This document shows positions 1-7,258 of a DNA stretch of 10,702 nt, piece by piece. Under the pieces are notes generated by a model. That model worked only from the letters and a program-made list of their open reading frames with translations. It was not told where the DNA came from and did no database searches. Both the position numbers and the translations under genes were made by a program. The stretch spans positions 1-10,702 of the forward strand of contig JAPPIL010000152.1 in assembly GCA_028877195.1 (NCBI GenBank). Reading direction: 5' to 3'. Position 1 is the stretch's first letter. Every line of letters begins with the position of its first letter. This DNA comes from Pseudomonadota bacterium (GTDB taxonomy: Bacteria > Bdellovibrionota_B > Oligoflexia > Oligoflexales > JAPPIL01).

Positions 1-2
1 GT

Positions 3-1964
3 TTGAACCTTATCTCAATGATGGGCTTGATTATCGTTGTCGGCATGCTGGTTGATGATGCCATTGTTATCACCGAGAATGCCCAGAGTTTTATTGAGGA
101 TGGGCACAGTCCTGAAGAGGCAGCGATACTTGGCACGCAGAATATCTGGTCGCCTGTTACAGCCTCGGTGATGACGACGGTGATTGTTTTTGCGCCGATG
201 ATGTTTATGACAGGTATCTTCGGGAAGTTTATCTACTATATTCCTGTGGCAGTCATTGTATCCCTGTTGGTCAGTCTGTGGGAATGTTTTTTTGTTTTAC
301 CACACCACCTAGCTACTTGGGTGCGCATAAAAAAAAGCAGCATCTCTGGGTCATTCTTTACGACTAAAGTATGGCAACCATTCATGGTGCGTCCGTATCG
401 CTCTATTCTTGGTGGTGTTATCAAGCTTCGTTATGTTGTGCTGTTGCTGGTGTTAGGCATGTTTGCTGGTTCAATGTATTTAGCAGTCAAACATGTTGGA
501 TTTATTCTTTTCCCGCCAGGTGCGGTGGATGCCTTTCGGATCGATTTTAAGGCGAAGACGGGCACTTCGTTGGCAGAGACCGAGCGGCTTATCGCCCCGT
601 ATGAAGATTTAGTCGCAGCATTGCCTGCCGATGAACTCAAGCACTACACCAGCACCATCGGTCGTCAAGGCATGGAAGATATGCGCAACATGAAGCGTGG
701 CTCGGAGTATGCGCAGACCGCAGTTTATCTAACCGATGAACTAACGCGTAGTCGTGATACGGCGACGATAATGAATGACCTGAAAACAAAAATCAAAATG
801 CCTGAAGGGTTGGAGGTTGCTAACTTTCGGCAGATACGGGGCGGCCCGCCAGTTGGCGACCCTGTTAATATCGGTGTGCGCGGGCAAAGCTATGACCGCA
901 TTCTGTTGGCGGTGCAGGAAATTGAAGATGAGCTTGCGAACATCAAAGGTGTTGCCAACATAGAGAATAGCTACATCAAAGGCAAGGGTGAGATACATGT
1001 TAAGGTCAAGGAGGCAGAGGCTGCGGCGGCATCGTTATCTTTACAGGATATTGGCATGGCGATACGGGCAGCGTTTGAAGGTATCATTGCCACCTCTATT
1101 CGTAGTGTAGATGAAGAAATTGATTTGCGTGTAACTTTAAACCAAGCGCAACGTAGCAAAGAAAATACTTTAGCTGATATTCAAATCCCTAATCGGCGCG
1201 GGCATTTGATTTCCTTGACGCGGGTCGCCGAATGGCAAGACAGCAGCGGTATATCGGTGTATGAACATGAAGACAACCGTCGTCAAGTTACAGTTACGGC
1301 TAATGTTGACGCAAAGATTACCAACTCACGAGCTGTTAACCTGCGCATGAAAGAAAAGATGAAAGAGCTGGAGACGAAGTATCGGCAACTGTCTTTTCAT
1401 TTTGGTGGTGAAGACAAAGACACCAAAGAAAGCATGGCATCTTTGCGCACGTCGTTTATGTTTGCGTTGTTTGGCATTCTGTTGATGTTGATTTTGCTGT
1501 TCAAGAACCTGTATCAACCGCTTATCGTTGCGACGACGATTCCACTAGGGATAATGGCGGTAACGGTTGCGTTCTTTATGCATCAGCGGACGTTTAGTTT
1601 TTTAGCAATGATTGGTATCATCGCTTTATCAGGGGTGATAGTGAACAATGCGATCGTATTGCTTGATTTTATCAACCGTGGGCGTAGGGCAGGGCTGGAC
1701 AGACGTGAAAGCCTAAAGCAGGCGGCATGTAAGCGTTTGCGTCCGATATGTTTAACGACGATTACTACTACGGCTGGCATCTTGCCGACGGTTTACGGCA
1801 TTGGTGGCTATGACCCGTTTGTTGTGCCATTGGCGATGGCATTGGGCTGGGGTGTGTTGGGTGGTGCTTTCCTTACTACGCTGGTGTTGCCTGCGATTAT
1901 TGCCATCGTTGATGATATTATTATGCTATTTGCTTTCTTAACCCGCAGAGGCGTGTCTAGTTAA
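3..1964 (+). CDS. RND-family inner-membrane efflux transporter, N-terminus outside window
   Basis: Proton-driven RND (AcrB/HAE1-like) pump subunit that would export small molecules through a periplasmic adaptor and outer-membrane channel. The visible part is 653 residues. The reading frame is open to the window edge, so the TTG at position 3 is an internal codon, not a start. By comparison with AcrB about 390 N-terminal residues are missing. Residues 14-23 carry the TM4 motif GMLVDDAIVI; Asp18 and Asp19 match the proton-relay Asp407/Asp408 of AcrB. A periplasmic porter/docking half (about 165-475) follows TM7, and then TM8-TM12 (about 480-650). In TM10 the motif GVIVNNAIVLLDF (544-556) puts Asn548 where AcrB has Lys940, as I recall for a side branch of RND pumps, so substrate cannot be inferred. 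The stop overlaps the convergent bamD-like gene by 8 bp. Adaptor and channel genes are not in view and may lie upstream. Confidence 0.93.
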   Translation: MNLISMMGLIIVVGMLVDDAIVITENAQSFIEDGHSPEEAAILGTQNIWSPVTASVMTTVIVFAPMMFMTGIFGKFIYYIPVAVIVSLLVSLWECFFVLPHHLATWVRIKKSSISGSFFTTKVWQPFMVRPYRSILGGVIKLRYVVLLLVLGMFAGSMYLAVKHVGFILFPPGAVDAFRIDFKAKTGTSLAETERLIAPYEDLVAALPADELKHYTSTIGRQGMEDMRNMKRGSEYAQTAVYLTDELTRSRDTATIMNDLKTKIKMPEGLEVANFRQIRGGPPVGDPVNIGVRGQSYDRILLAVQEIEDELANIKGVANIENSYIKGKGEIHVKVKEAEAAAASLSLQDIGMAIRAAFEGIIATSIRSVDEEIDLRVTLNQAQRSKENTLADIQIPNRRGHLISLTRVAEWQDSSGISVYEHEDNRRQVTVTANVDAKITNSRAVNLRMKEKMKELETKYRQLSFHFGGEDKDTKESMASLRTSFMFALFGILLMLILLFKNLYQPLIVATTIPLGIMAVTVAFFMHQRTFSFLAMIGIIALSGVIVNNAIVLLDFINRGRRAGLDRRESLKQAACKRLRPICLTTITTTAGILPTVYGIGGYDPFVVPLAMALGWGVLGGAFLTTLVLPAIIAIVDDIIMLFAFLTRRGVSS

Positions 1965-2676
1965 CTTTACTTTTAAGCTTGTTGATATAGCTCTGAAGGT
2001 CAACAGGTGCAGGGTATGCGTTAAAATAAATGTTTGATTTGTCGTCGGGGTTGGCAGATTGCGTTTGTAGTAAATTATCTAATGCTGATGCTGCCTTCAT
2101 CGTTGCTGATTTCGCCAGCCCGTCGTCGTTGGTTGTTGCTGCTAGCTGTAGATAGCGGTAAGCACACGAATGATATATCCCCTGTGCACAGTAAAATTTT
2201 GCGATTGCTGCGATACTGCTAGCAATTCGCTTATCGCCAGCGCGGAGCAGGGCTTGGGCTTTGGTTGCTTCTTCACTGCGAGGGTGTTGGGTTATCAGTT
2301 TGCGCCAGATCTCCATCGCTTGCCTGGTCTTGTCCTGGTCGCGGTTGATCGCGGCTGGTGCTTGTGCCCAATAGACCTTGCCGATTTGAAACCAAACATA
2401 GGCAATCCGCTCATGATGCGGATGCAGTTGAACGAAGCGTTGATAAGCATAAAGTGCCTCGTCATATTGCTTGAGGGCAAACTGGGCATCAGCGATGAGC
2501 AGTTCAGCTGTGATGGCATTGCGGTCGTAGGGGTGGTGTGATTTGAATAGACCTAGTTGACTGATAGCCTCGTCGTATCTTCCCTTGTTATACTTATCAA
2601 CAGCAGTGAGGTAATCATCGTCAACTGCGCTGGTAGTTGCACAGCCAACAGTGAGCAATAAAAGGATAAAAAACAT
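1957..2676 (-). CDS. bamD: BamD-like outer-membrane assembly lipoprotein (TPR)
   Basis: Probable BamD/YfiO lipoprotein, the TPR subunit that works with BamA in inserting beta-barrel proteins into the outer membrane. It has 239 residues, close to the 245 of the E. coli protein. A hydrophobic stretch (residues 2-10) ends in a lipobox-like LTVGC with Cys12 as the lipidation site. TPR-like helices follow at about 21-54, 57-90 and 94-133. The segment around 106-119 (PAAINRDQDKTRQA) and the later IAKFYCAQGIYHSCAYRYLQL (160-180) match the BamD pattern of a loop with an RDQ/TR signature and then a final TPR pair. The ATG at 2676 is preceded directly by an in-frame TGA, so it is the first possible ATG; an AGGTG lies 4 nt upstream. 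Odd points are a signal peptide with no Lys or Arg before the hydrophobic core and Thr at lipobox position -3. It diverges from the TonB-like gene. A general TPR lipoprotein of the YbgF type is less likely. Confidence 0.8.
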   Translation of the reverse strand: MFFILLLLTVGCATTSAVDDDYLTAVDKYNKGRYDEAISQLGLFKSHHPYDRNAITAELLIADAQFALKQYDEALYAYQRFVQLHPHHERIAYVWFQIGKVYWAQAPAAINRDQDKTRQAMEIWRKLITQHPRSEEATKAQALLRAGDKRIASSIAAIAKFYCAQGIYHSCAYRYLQLAATTNDDGLAKSATMKAASALDNLLQTQSANPDDKSNIYFNAYPAPVDLQSYINKLKSKVN

Positions 2677-2751
2677 TCAACACCTACAAAGTAATGCGCA
2701 TACCTCACCGATATTACGATTATTACAACCGAAGACGCAAGGGTAGTAGTC

Positions 2752-3471
2752 GTGTCTTCTTATCTACGTTGCCTAGTTATCGCGGTCGCAGCTCACGCAC
2801 TGCTATGGGCAGGGCTACACTTTTTGATGTTATCGTCTTCGCCTGTGCCACAGCCACCGCTGCGGGTGAAAGTTATACCGCACCCTGCCCTCACCGATAC
2901 CCCACTCACTAGTGTTCCCCATACTGATAAGCAGCAGACAAGCGCTGATAAAGTTGCGCCACCGCAAGCGAAAAGCGTTCCGCCACCTATTGTGTCAGCG
3001 TCGCCGCACAATCCTACTGCTACCAAAGGCAAGACAACCGCTAAAACCTTGATCGCAAATCCAGCGGCAAACAAGGATACCTATGCGGAATTTTTACAGC
3101 GATCAGCACAAGCGATGGCTGACGTGGCTTGGCAAGAGGAGGATGGAGCAGACGAAATCATTGACATCAACACTAATTCTTATCGCTATGGAGGTTATCT
3201 TACTGCGATGCGTAATGCTATCTCGCTCGTTTGGCATTATCCGCCGCGGGCAGCGCAAGAGGGGCAACAGGGATTGGTGCGACTGGATTTTACCGTTAAT
3301 TCACAAGGGTATGCTTCATCCATTCAGGTCATCAAGTCGTCTGGTTATCACTTGTTGGATAGAGCGATTATCGCCGCAATCCACGCGGCATCACCATTTC
3401 AACCCCTACCTGCCAGTATCGGCAAGGATAACATCCGTATTCGCGGCTCATTCTGGTATGTGCTGAACTGA
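2752..3471 (+). CDS. TonB-family energy transducer
   Basis: TonB-like protein of 239 residues, expected to span the periplasm and pass proton-motive force from an ExbB/ExbD- or TolQ/TolR-type motor to the outer membrane. It has a single membrane segment (about 7-27) with His15 in the place of the conserved TonB His20, while the Ser16 equivalent is Ala11. A flexible Pro/Thr/Lys-rich linker covers about 31-110. A TonB C-terminal domain covers about 147-238 (YLTAMRNAISLVWHYPPRA, then VRLDFTVNSQGYASSIQV, then the DRAIIAAI helix). The start is GTG at 2752: an upstream in-frame TAA (2692) closes the frame, no ATG lies between, and an AAGGG Shine-Dalgarno ends 8 nt before the GTG. No motor genes are in view, so TonB and TolA-like roles cannot be separated. 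It diverges from bamD across 75 bp where I see no convincing promoter pair. Confidence 0.85.
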   Translation: MSSYLRCLVIAVAAHALLWAGLHFLMLSSSPVPQPPLRVKVIPHPALTDTPLTSVPHTDKQQTSADKVAPPQAKSVPPPIVSASPHNPTATKGKTTAKTLIANPAANKDTYAEFLQRSAQAMADVAWQEEDGADEIIDINTNSYRYGGYLTAMRNAISLVWHYPPRAAQEGQQGLVRLDFTVNSQGYASSIQVIKSSGYHLLDRAIIAAIHAASPFQPLPASIGKDNIRIRGSFWYVLN

Positions 3472-3651
3472 ACGAACTTCAGCCAACATCCTGAAAAGAC
3501 GAGGGGAAAGAGCCTCCGAGCGCCGCTTTAGACTCCCGTTTTCTACTTTCCCATAACAATATAACTTGGAGGTGGACTAGAGTTATCAATTGTTGGTTGG
3601 CTAGTCAATATGTTTTCTGAAAAAATTCCCAACACCTCGTCAAGATAAGGT
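3472..3651. other. Convergent intergenic spacer, no gene
   Basis: These 180 bp separate the 3' ends of the TonB-like gene and dprA. I see no convincing reading frame or RNA gene. A weak hairpin overlaps the TonB-like stop codon (GCTGAA at 3462-3467, TTCAGC at 3478-3483, 10-nt loop) but no T-run follows. A second, longer inverted repeat is listed separately (3555-3594). A perfect Shine-Dalgarno-like GGAGGTGG sits at 3568-3575 but leads to no sensible gene; the nearest ATG frame (3610-3648) has 12 codons before its stop. Confidence 0.6.
3555..3594. repeat. Imperfect inverted repeat between convergent genes
   Basis: Left arm AACAATATAACT (3555-3566) pairs with AGTTAT (3581-3586) and ATTGTT (3589-3594). 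This gives 12 base pairs interrupted by a 2-nt CA bulge, around a 14-nt loop. Its place between two convergent 3' ends suggests a bidirectional transcription stop. However, the stem is A+T-rich with only two G-C pairs and no clear T-run follows on either strand, so terminator function is uncertain. Confidence 0.35.
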
Positions 3652-4599
3652 CTACATCCAGTCGTTGGCGGTTTGAAATGGGATTGCGCCGTCGCTAATC
3701 AAGGCGTTGCTGCCCAAGAAACGCACATCATCTTGGTTGCCTTTCAGCACCCATATCTCACGCCCCTGTTCTAGTGCGAGGTTAGCAGTTACCAGAGTGC
3801 CCGACCTTTCGGAGGCTTCCATGACGATTAGGGACATGCTTAAGCCAGAGATAATCCGATTGCGAATTGGGAAATCATACGGATAAGATGGGGTGCGCCA
3901 TAGTCTTTCACTGATGAATAAAGAGTCTTTAGCTCGCAAAGCTCTAAATACCCCCGTATGGCGACGCGGATGGAGGTTGCCAAGCCCGCCAGCAAAGACA
4001 ACTATCGCAGGGGCTGGTGTAATGCCTGTGGATAGCACCCCCTTATGGGCGGCAATATCGCAACCGAATGCGCCACCGCTGACGATAGTATAACCCTTGC
4101 GCGCTAGAATCATGCCAAGCTTGTAGGATTCGGCTAGAGCATGTGCGGAAGCCTTGCGTGAACCGACAATCGCAACTTTCGGGGTGTTGAGAAGCTCAAC
4201 GTTGCCGCAAACCGTGAGCATAAAAGGCGGATTATGAATTGCGCGTAAATGCGAGGGATAGAGTGGGTCGTTGATGCCAACAACAGTCGCAGCATTACTC
4301 TTACAGTCCTGTAGGTGTGAATAAAGCATTTCGGCGAGGTTGCGGCTATTGTTCACCAGCGCGTCAACTGGCAAGGAGGGATACTCGTTCAACAGTAGCA
4401 GTCCTGTTCTGTGCATGACTGAACACCAGTATGCGCACGAAATGCGAAAGACATCATCATCGGCATCAGAAAAAATGCGGCTACACTGCTCCCGCACATC
4501 AGCATTGTTAATAATCGTGTGGGGTAGCGATGCGTCTCTGGTTTTTTCGGTCGCAACATGAAGAACCAAAGCCAAAAGCCGTAACGAATAGTCAAACAT
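3652..4599 (-). CDS. dprA: DNA-processing protein DprA (Smf)
   Basis: DprA binds incoming single-stranded DNA in natural transformation and loads RecA; it acts in the cytoplasm. The Rossmann-like DprA core runs from about 110 to 312: GSRKAS (146-151), SGGAFGCDIAAH (174-185), VFAGGLGNLHP (201-211), FPIRNRIISGLSMSLIV (243-259), SGTLVTANLALEQGREIWV (266-284) and GSNALISDGAIPF (296-308). The family's usual P-G after the last strand reads K-G here. The N-terminal 100 residues are poorly conserved, and the protein ends right after the core at 315 residues, so it lacks the C-terminal winged-helix domain many homologues have. ATG at 4599 is chosen because GGAGGTGAT lies directly upstream; the frame stays open to 4959, but that would run into lon. 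Other competence genes are not in view. The gene is also found in bacteria not known to be transformable, so competence is not proven. Confidence 0.93.
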   Translation of the reverse strand: MFDYSLRLLALVLHVATEKTRDASLPHTIINNADVREQCSRIFSDADDDVFRISCAYWCSVMHRTGLLLLNEYPSLPVDALVNNSRNLAEMLYSHLQDCKSNAATVVGINDPLYPSHLRAIHNPPFMLTVCGNVELLNTPKVAIVGSRKASAHALAESYKLGMILARKGYTIVSGGAFGCDIAAHKGVLSTGITPAPAIVVFAGGLGNLHPRRHTGVFRALRAKDSLFISERLWRTPSYPYDFPIRNRIISGLSMSLIVMEASERSGTLVTANLALEQGREIWVLKGNQDDVRFLGSNALISDGAIPFQTANDWM

Positions 4600-4600
4600 A

Positions 4601-4609
4601 ATCACCTCC
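4601..4609 (-). promoter_or_regulatory. Strong Shine-Dalgarno site of dprA
   Basis: On the minus strand GGAGGTGAT is a near-perfect complement of the 16S rRNA 3' end. GGAGG stands 5 nt before the ATG at 4597-4599. It decides the start of dprA against the longer open frame that reaches position 4959. Confidence 0.8.
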
Positions 4610-4647
4610 AATAAGTGTGTAAAAAAGACAGCATCGCATAAACGCTG

Positions 4648-4675
4648 GTTATGTTGGCAGTGAGTTTTATGTGAA
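4648..4675 (-). promoter_or_regulatory. Candidate sigma-70 promoter for dprA
   Basis: Minus-strand TTCACA (4675-4670) and CATAAC (4653-4648) are separated by 16 bp, with 5 of 6 and 4 of 6 matches to consensus. Transcription would start near 4641, giving a leader of about 40 nt before dprA. It is found by eye only. Confidence 0.3.
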
Positions 4676-4697
4676 TAACTAGGCAGACTTATCGCAC

Positions 4698-4725
4698 TTG
4701 AAGCGCTAGCTCCGTCTCGTAAAAT
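4698..4725 (+). promoter_or_regulatory. Candidate promoter for lon
   Basis: TTGAAG (4698-4703) and TAAAAT (4720-4725) are 16 bp apart, a good sigma-70-type match that would start transcription near 4732, about 40 nt before lon. The -35 context CACTTGAAG also resembles the CTTGAA of heat-shock sigma-32 promoters, but no CCCCAT-type -10 is present. I see no CIRCE element. The site is back to back with the dprA promoter candidate. Confidence 0.4.
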
Positions 4726-4771
4726 GAGATAGAATGAACTTATAGATTCAAACAGAATATAGGGTATTGCG

Positions 4772-7258
4772 ATGCCTGAACCAAAGCGTGATTCAAAGCT
4801 CACGGGTCTGCCTCTATTGCCATTACGAGACATGCTGGTGTTTCCAGGTGCAGCTGTGCCGCTGTTCGTGGGGCGAGAAAAGACCATCCGAGCTATTGAA
4901 GAAGCGATGATGGGCAACAAAGAAGTAATCCTTGCCGCACAAATCAACGCCAAAATCAACGACCCTAGCGCTGAAGATATTTATGACATCGGCACAGTTT
5001 CCACTATTTTACAATTTCTAAAACTACCCGACGGCACAGTTAAAGTGCTGATTGAAGGACAGCGGCGCGGCAAGATTAGGAAGTATCTCAATACCGAAGA
5101 CTACTTTCTTGTTGAGGTTGAAGACATTCACGAGAAGAAATGTATCGGCGTGGAAGGCGAAGCCCTTATTCGCACAGTGAGGATGGCATTTGACAACTAT
5201 GTGCGCTTAAATCGCAAGATACCGCCAGAGTTGCTGATTTCCATTCAACAGATCAACGATGAGTCGCGGCTAGCGGATACAATTGTCTCGCATCTCTATA
5301 ATTTGAGTTTGGGGAGCAGGCAGAAGCTGCTTGCCGAGGTTGACCCGCTCAAACGTTTAGAGGAGATACATTGTCATATTCACAACGAGATAGAGATAAT
5401 TCAGGTTGAGAAAAAAATACGCACCAGAGTCAAACAGCAGATGGAAAAGACACAAAAAGAATACTACCTCAACGAACAGATGGCCGCGATACAAAGGGAG
5501 TTAGGCGAGCGGGATGACCACCGCTCCGAGTTGAATGAAGTTGAAGCCCAGATAAAGAACAAAAAGTTATCGCAAGAGGCAAGAGACAAGCTCAAAAAAG
5601 AAGTAAGCAAGCTCAAGTCTATGCCAAACATGTCGGCTGAAGCTACTGTTGTGCGCAACTACATAGACACGGTGTTGTCGTTGCCTTGGCATAAATTCTC
5701 GGAAGAGACACGGGACATCGCTTATTCTGAAAAGATTCTCAACAAAGACCATTTTGGTTTAGAGAAGGTAAAAGATCGTATCTTGGAATTTTTATCCGTG
5801 CGTGTCCTGTCCCAAGACTTAAAAAGCCCGATAATATGTTTCGTTGGGCCGCCTGGGGTGGGCAAGACTTCGTTGGCACGCAGCATTGCCAAAGCGACGG
5901 GGAAAAAATTCTGCCGCATATCTTTAGGTGGTGTGCGGGATGAAGCGGAAATACGTGGGCATCGTCGCACCTATATCGGTTCAATGCCAGGCAAGCCGAT
6001 ACTTGCCCTCAAAAAAGTCGGAACATCAAACCCTGTCATGCTCCTTGATGAGATTGACAAGATGAGCCAAGATATGCGTGGCGACCCATCATCAGCATTG
6101 CTTGAGGTGCTAGACCCAGAGCAAAACAGCGCTTTTGTTGACCATTATTTAGACTTGGATTACGACTTGTCCAAATGCCTGTTCATCGCGACAGCAAACT
6201 CACTGCACAGTGTTAGCAGCCCCTTGTTAGATCGGATGGAGATAATTCATATCGCAGGCTATACCGAAGAAGAGAAAGTGCAAATTTCCAAGCAATACCT
6301 CATTCCCAAGCAACTCAAAGAAAACGGCATTCAGGGCCAGCATGAGCTGCGCTTTCAAACGCAATCAATCCGTGAGTTGATCAACTACTACACCAAAGAA
6401 GCAGGGGTTCGTAGCCTTGAACGTGAGATAGGAACTATATGTCGTAAGGTAGCTCGCAAGTATCTTGCGAAGAGTGATAACAGTAGTCAGCAACGTGCGG
6501 CGGGTAACGATGATGTTGTCAGCATTAAGCATGATGATTTCACAATTTCAGAATCAATCACTCCACATGCTGTGCGCAAATACCTGTCAGCTAGGCGATA
6601 CCGTATCGGCATGCAAAGCAATGACAATGAGGTCGGTATCTGCACGGGTATGGCATGGACAGAGGTTGGTGGTGATTTGCTTACTTGTGAAACCGCCGTC
6701 CTGCCAGGCAATGGCAAACTAATCATCACTGGCAAGCTGGGCGAAGTTATGCAGGAGTCGGCACAAGCGGCATTGAGTTATGTGCGTTCACGGGCGAAGT
6801 TTCTTGAGCTTGCCGATGACTTTTATCAGAAGATGGACATTCATATCCATGTGCCTGAAGGTGCGATCCCGAAAGATGGCCCATCGGCAGGTATTTGCAT
6901 CGCAACTGCTTTGACATCAGCACTGACAATGCGGCCAGTAAGTAAGGATATTGCGATGACGGGTGAGATTACACTACAGGGAAGAGTTATACCTATCGGC
7001 GGTATCAAAGAAAAAATACTTGCGGCGCATCGTGGTGGTATTAAGCGGGTTTTGCTACCGAAAGACAATATGCATCACCTTGAAAATATCCCGAAACCAA
7101 CTCTAAAGACATTGAAGATAATTCCCATCACGCACATGGATGACGTGTTGATCCATGCTTTGGTTTGGCAAAAAACAAATGGCGATGACCTTTTCCAAAA
7201 ACTCAAACAAGCTGTGAACAGTGATGTTGATAGCGACAACTTAAGTTTTACCCATTGA
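4772..7258 (+). CDS. lon: ATP-dependent Lon protease
   Basis: Lon is a cytoplasmic hexameric AAA+ serine protease that degrades misfolded and short-lived regulatory proteins. All domains are present in 828 residues, somewhat longer than the 784 of E. coli Lon. The N-terminal substrate-binding domain starts with LPLLPLRDMLVFPG (13-26), then a coiled-coil linker (about 205-290). The AAA+ module has Walker A GPPGVGKTS (359-367, Lys365) and Walker B MLLDEIDKM with Asp426/Glu427. The protease domain has GPSAGI with catalytic Ser705 and GGIKEKILAA with Lys748, the same 43-residue spacing as in E. coli. Extra length comes from a polar insert before the protease domain (about 568-582) and a tail after the domain end (about 800-828). 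ATG 4772 has AGGG 7 nt upstream. The stop TGA overlaps the ATG of the next gene, so lon and the kinase are probably one operon. Confidence 0.97.
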   Translation: MPEPKRDSKLTGLPLLPLRDMLVFPGAAVPLFVGREKTIRAIEEAMMGNKEVILAAQINAKINDPSAEDIYDIGTVSTILQFLKLPDGTVKVLIEGQRRGKIRKYLNTEDYFLVEVEDIHEKKCIGVEGEALIRTVRMAFDNYVRLNRKIPPELLISIQQINDESRLADTIVSHLYNLSLGSRQKLLAEVDPLKRLEEIHCHIHNEIEIIQVEKKIRTRVKQQMEKTQKEYYLNEQMAAIQRELGERDDHRSELNEVEAQIKNKKLSQEARDKLKKEVSKLKSMPNMSAEATVVRNYIDTVLSLPWHKFSEETRDIAYSEKILNKDHFGLEKVKDRILEFLSVRVLSQDLKSPIICFVGPPGVGKTSLARSIAKATGKKFCRISLGGVRDEAEIRGHRRTYIGSMPGKPILALKKVGTSNPVMLLDEIDKMSQDMRGDPSSALLEVLDPEQNSAFVDHYLDLDYDLSKCLFIATANSLHSVSSPLLDRMEIIHIAGYTEEEKVQISKQYLIPKQLKENGIQGQHELRFQTQSIRELINYYTKEAGVRSLEREIGTICRKVARKYLAKSDNSSQQRAAGNDDVVSIKHDDFTISESITPHAVRKYLSARRYRIGMQSNDNEVGICTGMAWTEVGGDLLTCETAVLPGNGKLIITGKLGEVMQESAQAALSYVRSRAKFLELADDFYQKMDIHIHVPEGAIPKDGPSAGICIATALTSALTMRPVSKDIAMTGEITLQGRVIPIGGIKEKILAAHRGGIKRVLLPKDNMHHLENIPKPTLKTLKIIPITHMDDVLIHALVWQKTNGDDLFQKLKQAVNSDVDSDNLSFTH

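Noticed and set aside
2170..2541. 123-codon plus-strand frame opposite bamD
   Set aside because: It lies wholly antisense within the bamD-like gene and its protein looks like an out-of-frame reading without domain features.
3083..3466. 127-codon frame inside the TonB-like gene
   Set aside because: It is in the other forward frame across the conserved TonB C-terminal domain, so it is a shadow.
3503..3552. GGGAAAG/CTTTCCC inverted repeat after the TonB-like gene
   Set aside because: Seven-base arms around a loop of more than 30 nt without a T-run give no convincing terminator.
3472..3651. Hidden tRNA or small RNA gene in the convergent gap
   Set aside because: No cloverleaf, CCA end or T-loop consensus (GGTTCGAATCC-like) is visible, and no promoter followed by a terminator.
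4600..4959. N-terminal extension of dprA by 120 residues in the same open frame
   Set aside because: It would overlap the start of lon by 188 bp on the opposite strand, shows no DprA-like sequence, and the perfect Shine-Dalgarno sits at the ATG of 4599.
7255..7257. TTG start for the histidine kinase
   Set aside because: ATG follows directly at 7258, and the TGATG overlap with the lon stop is the more usual coupled arrangement.
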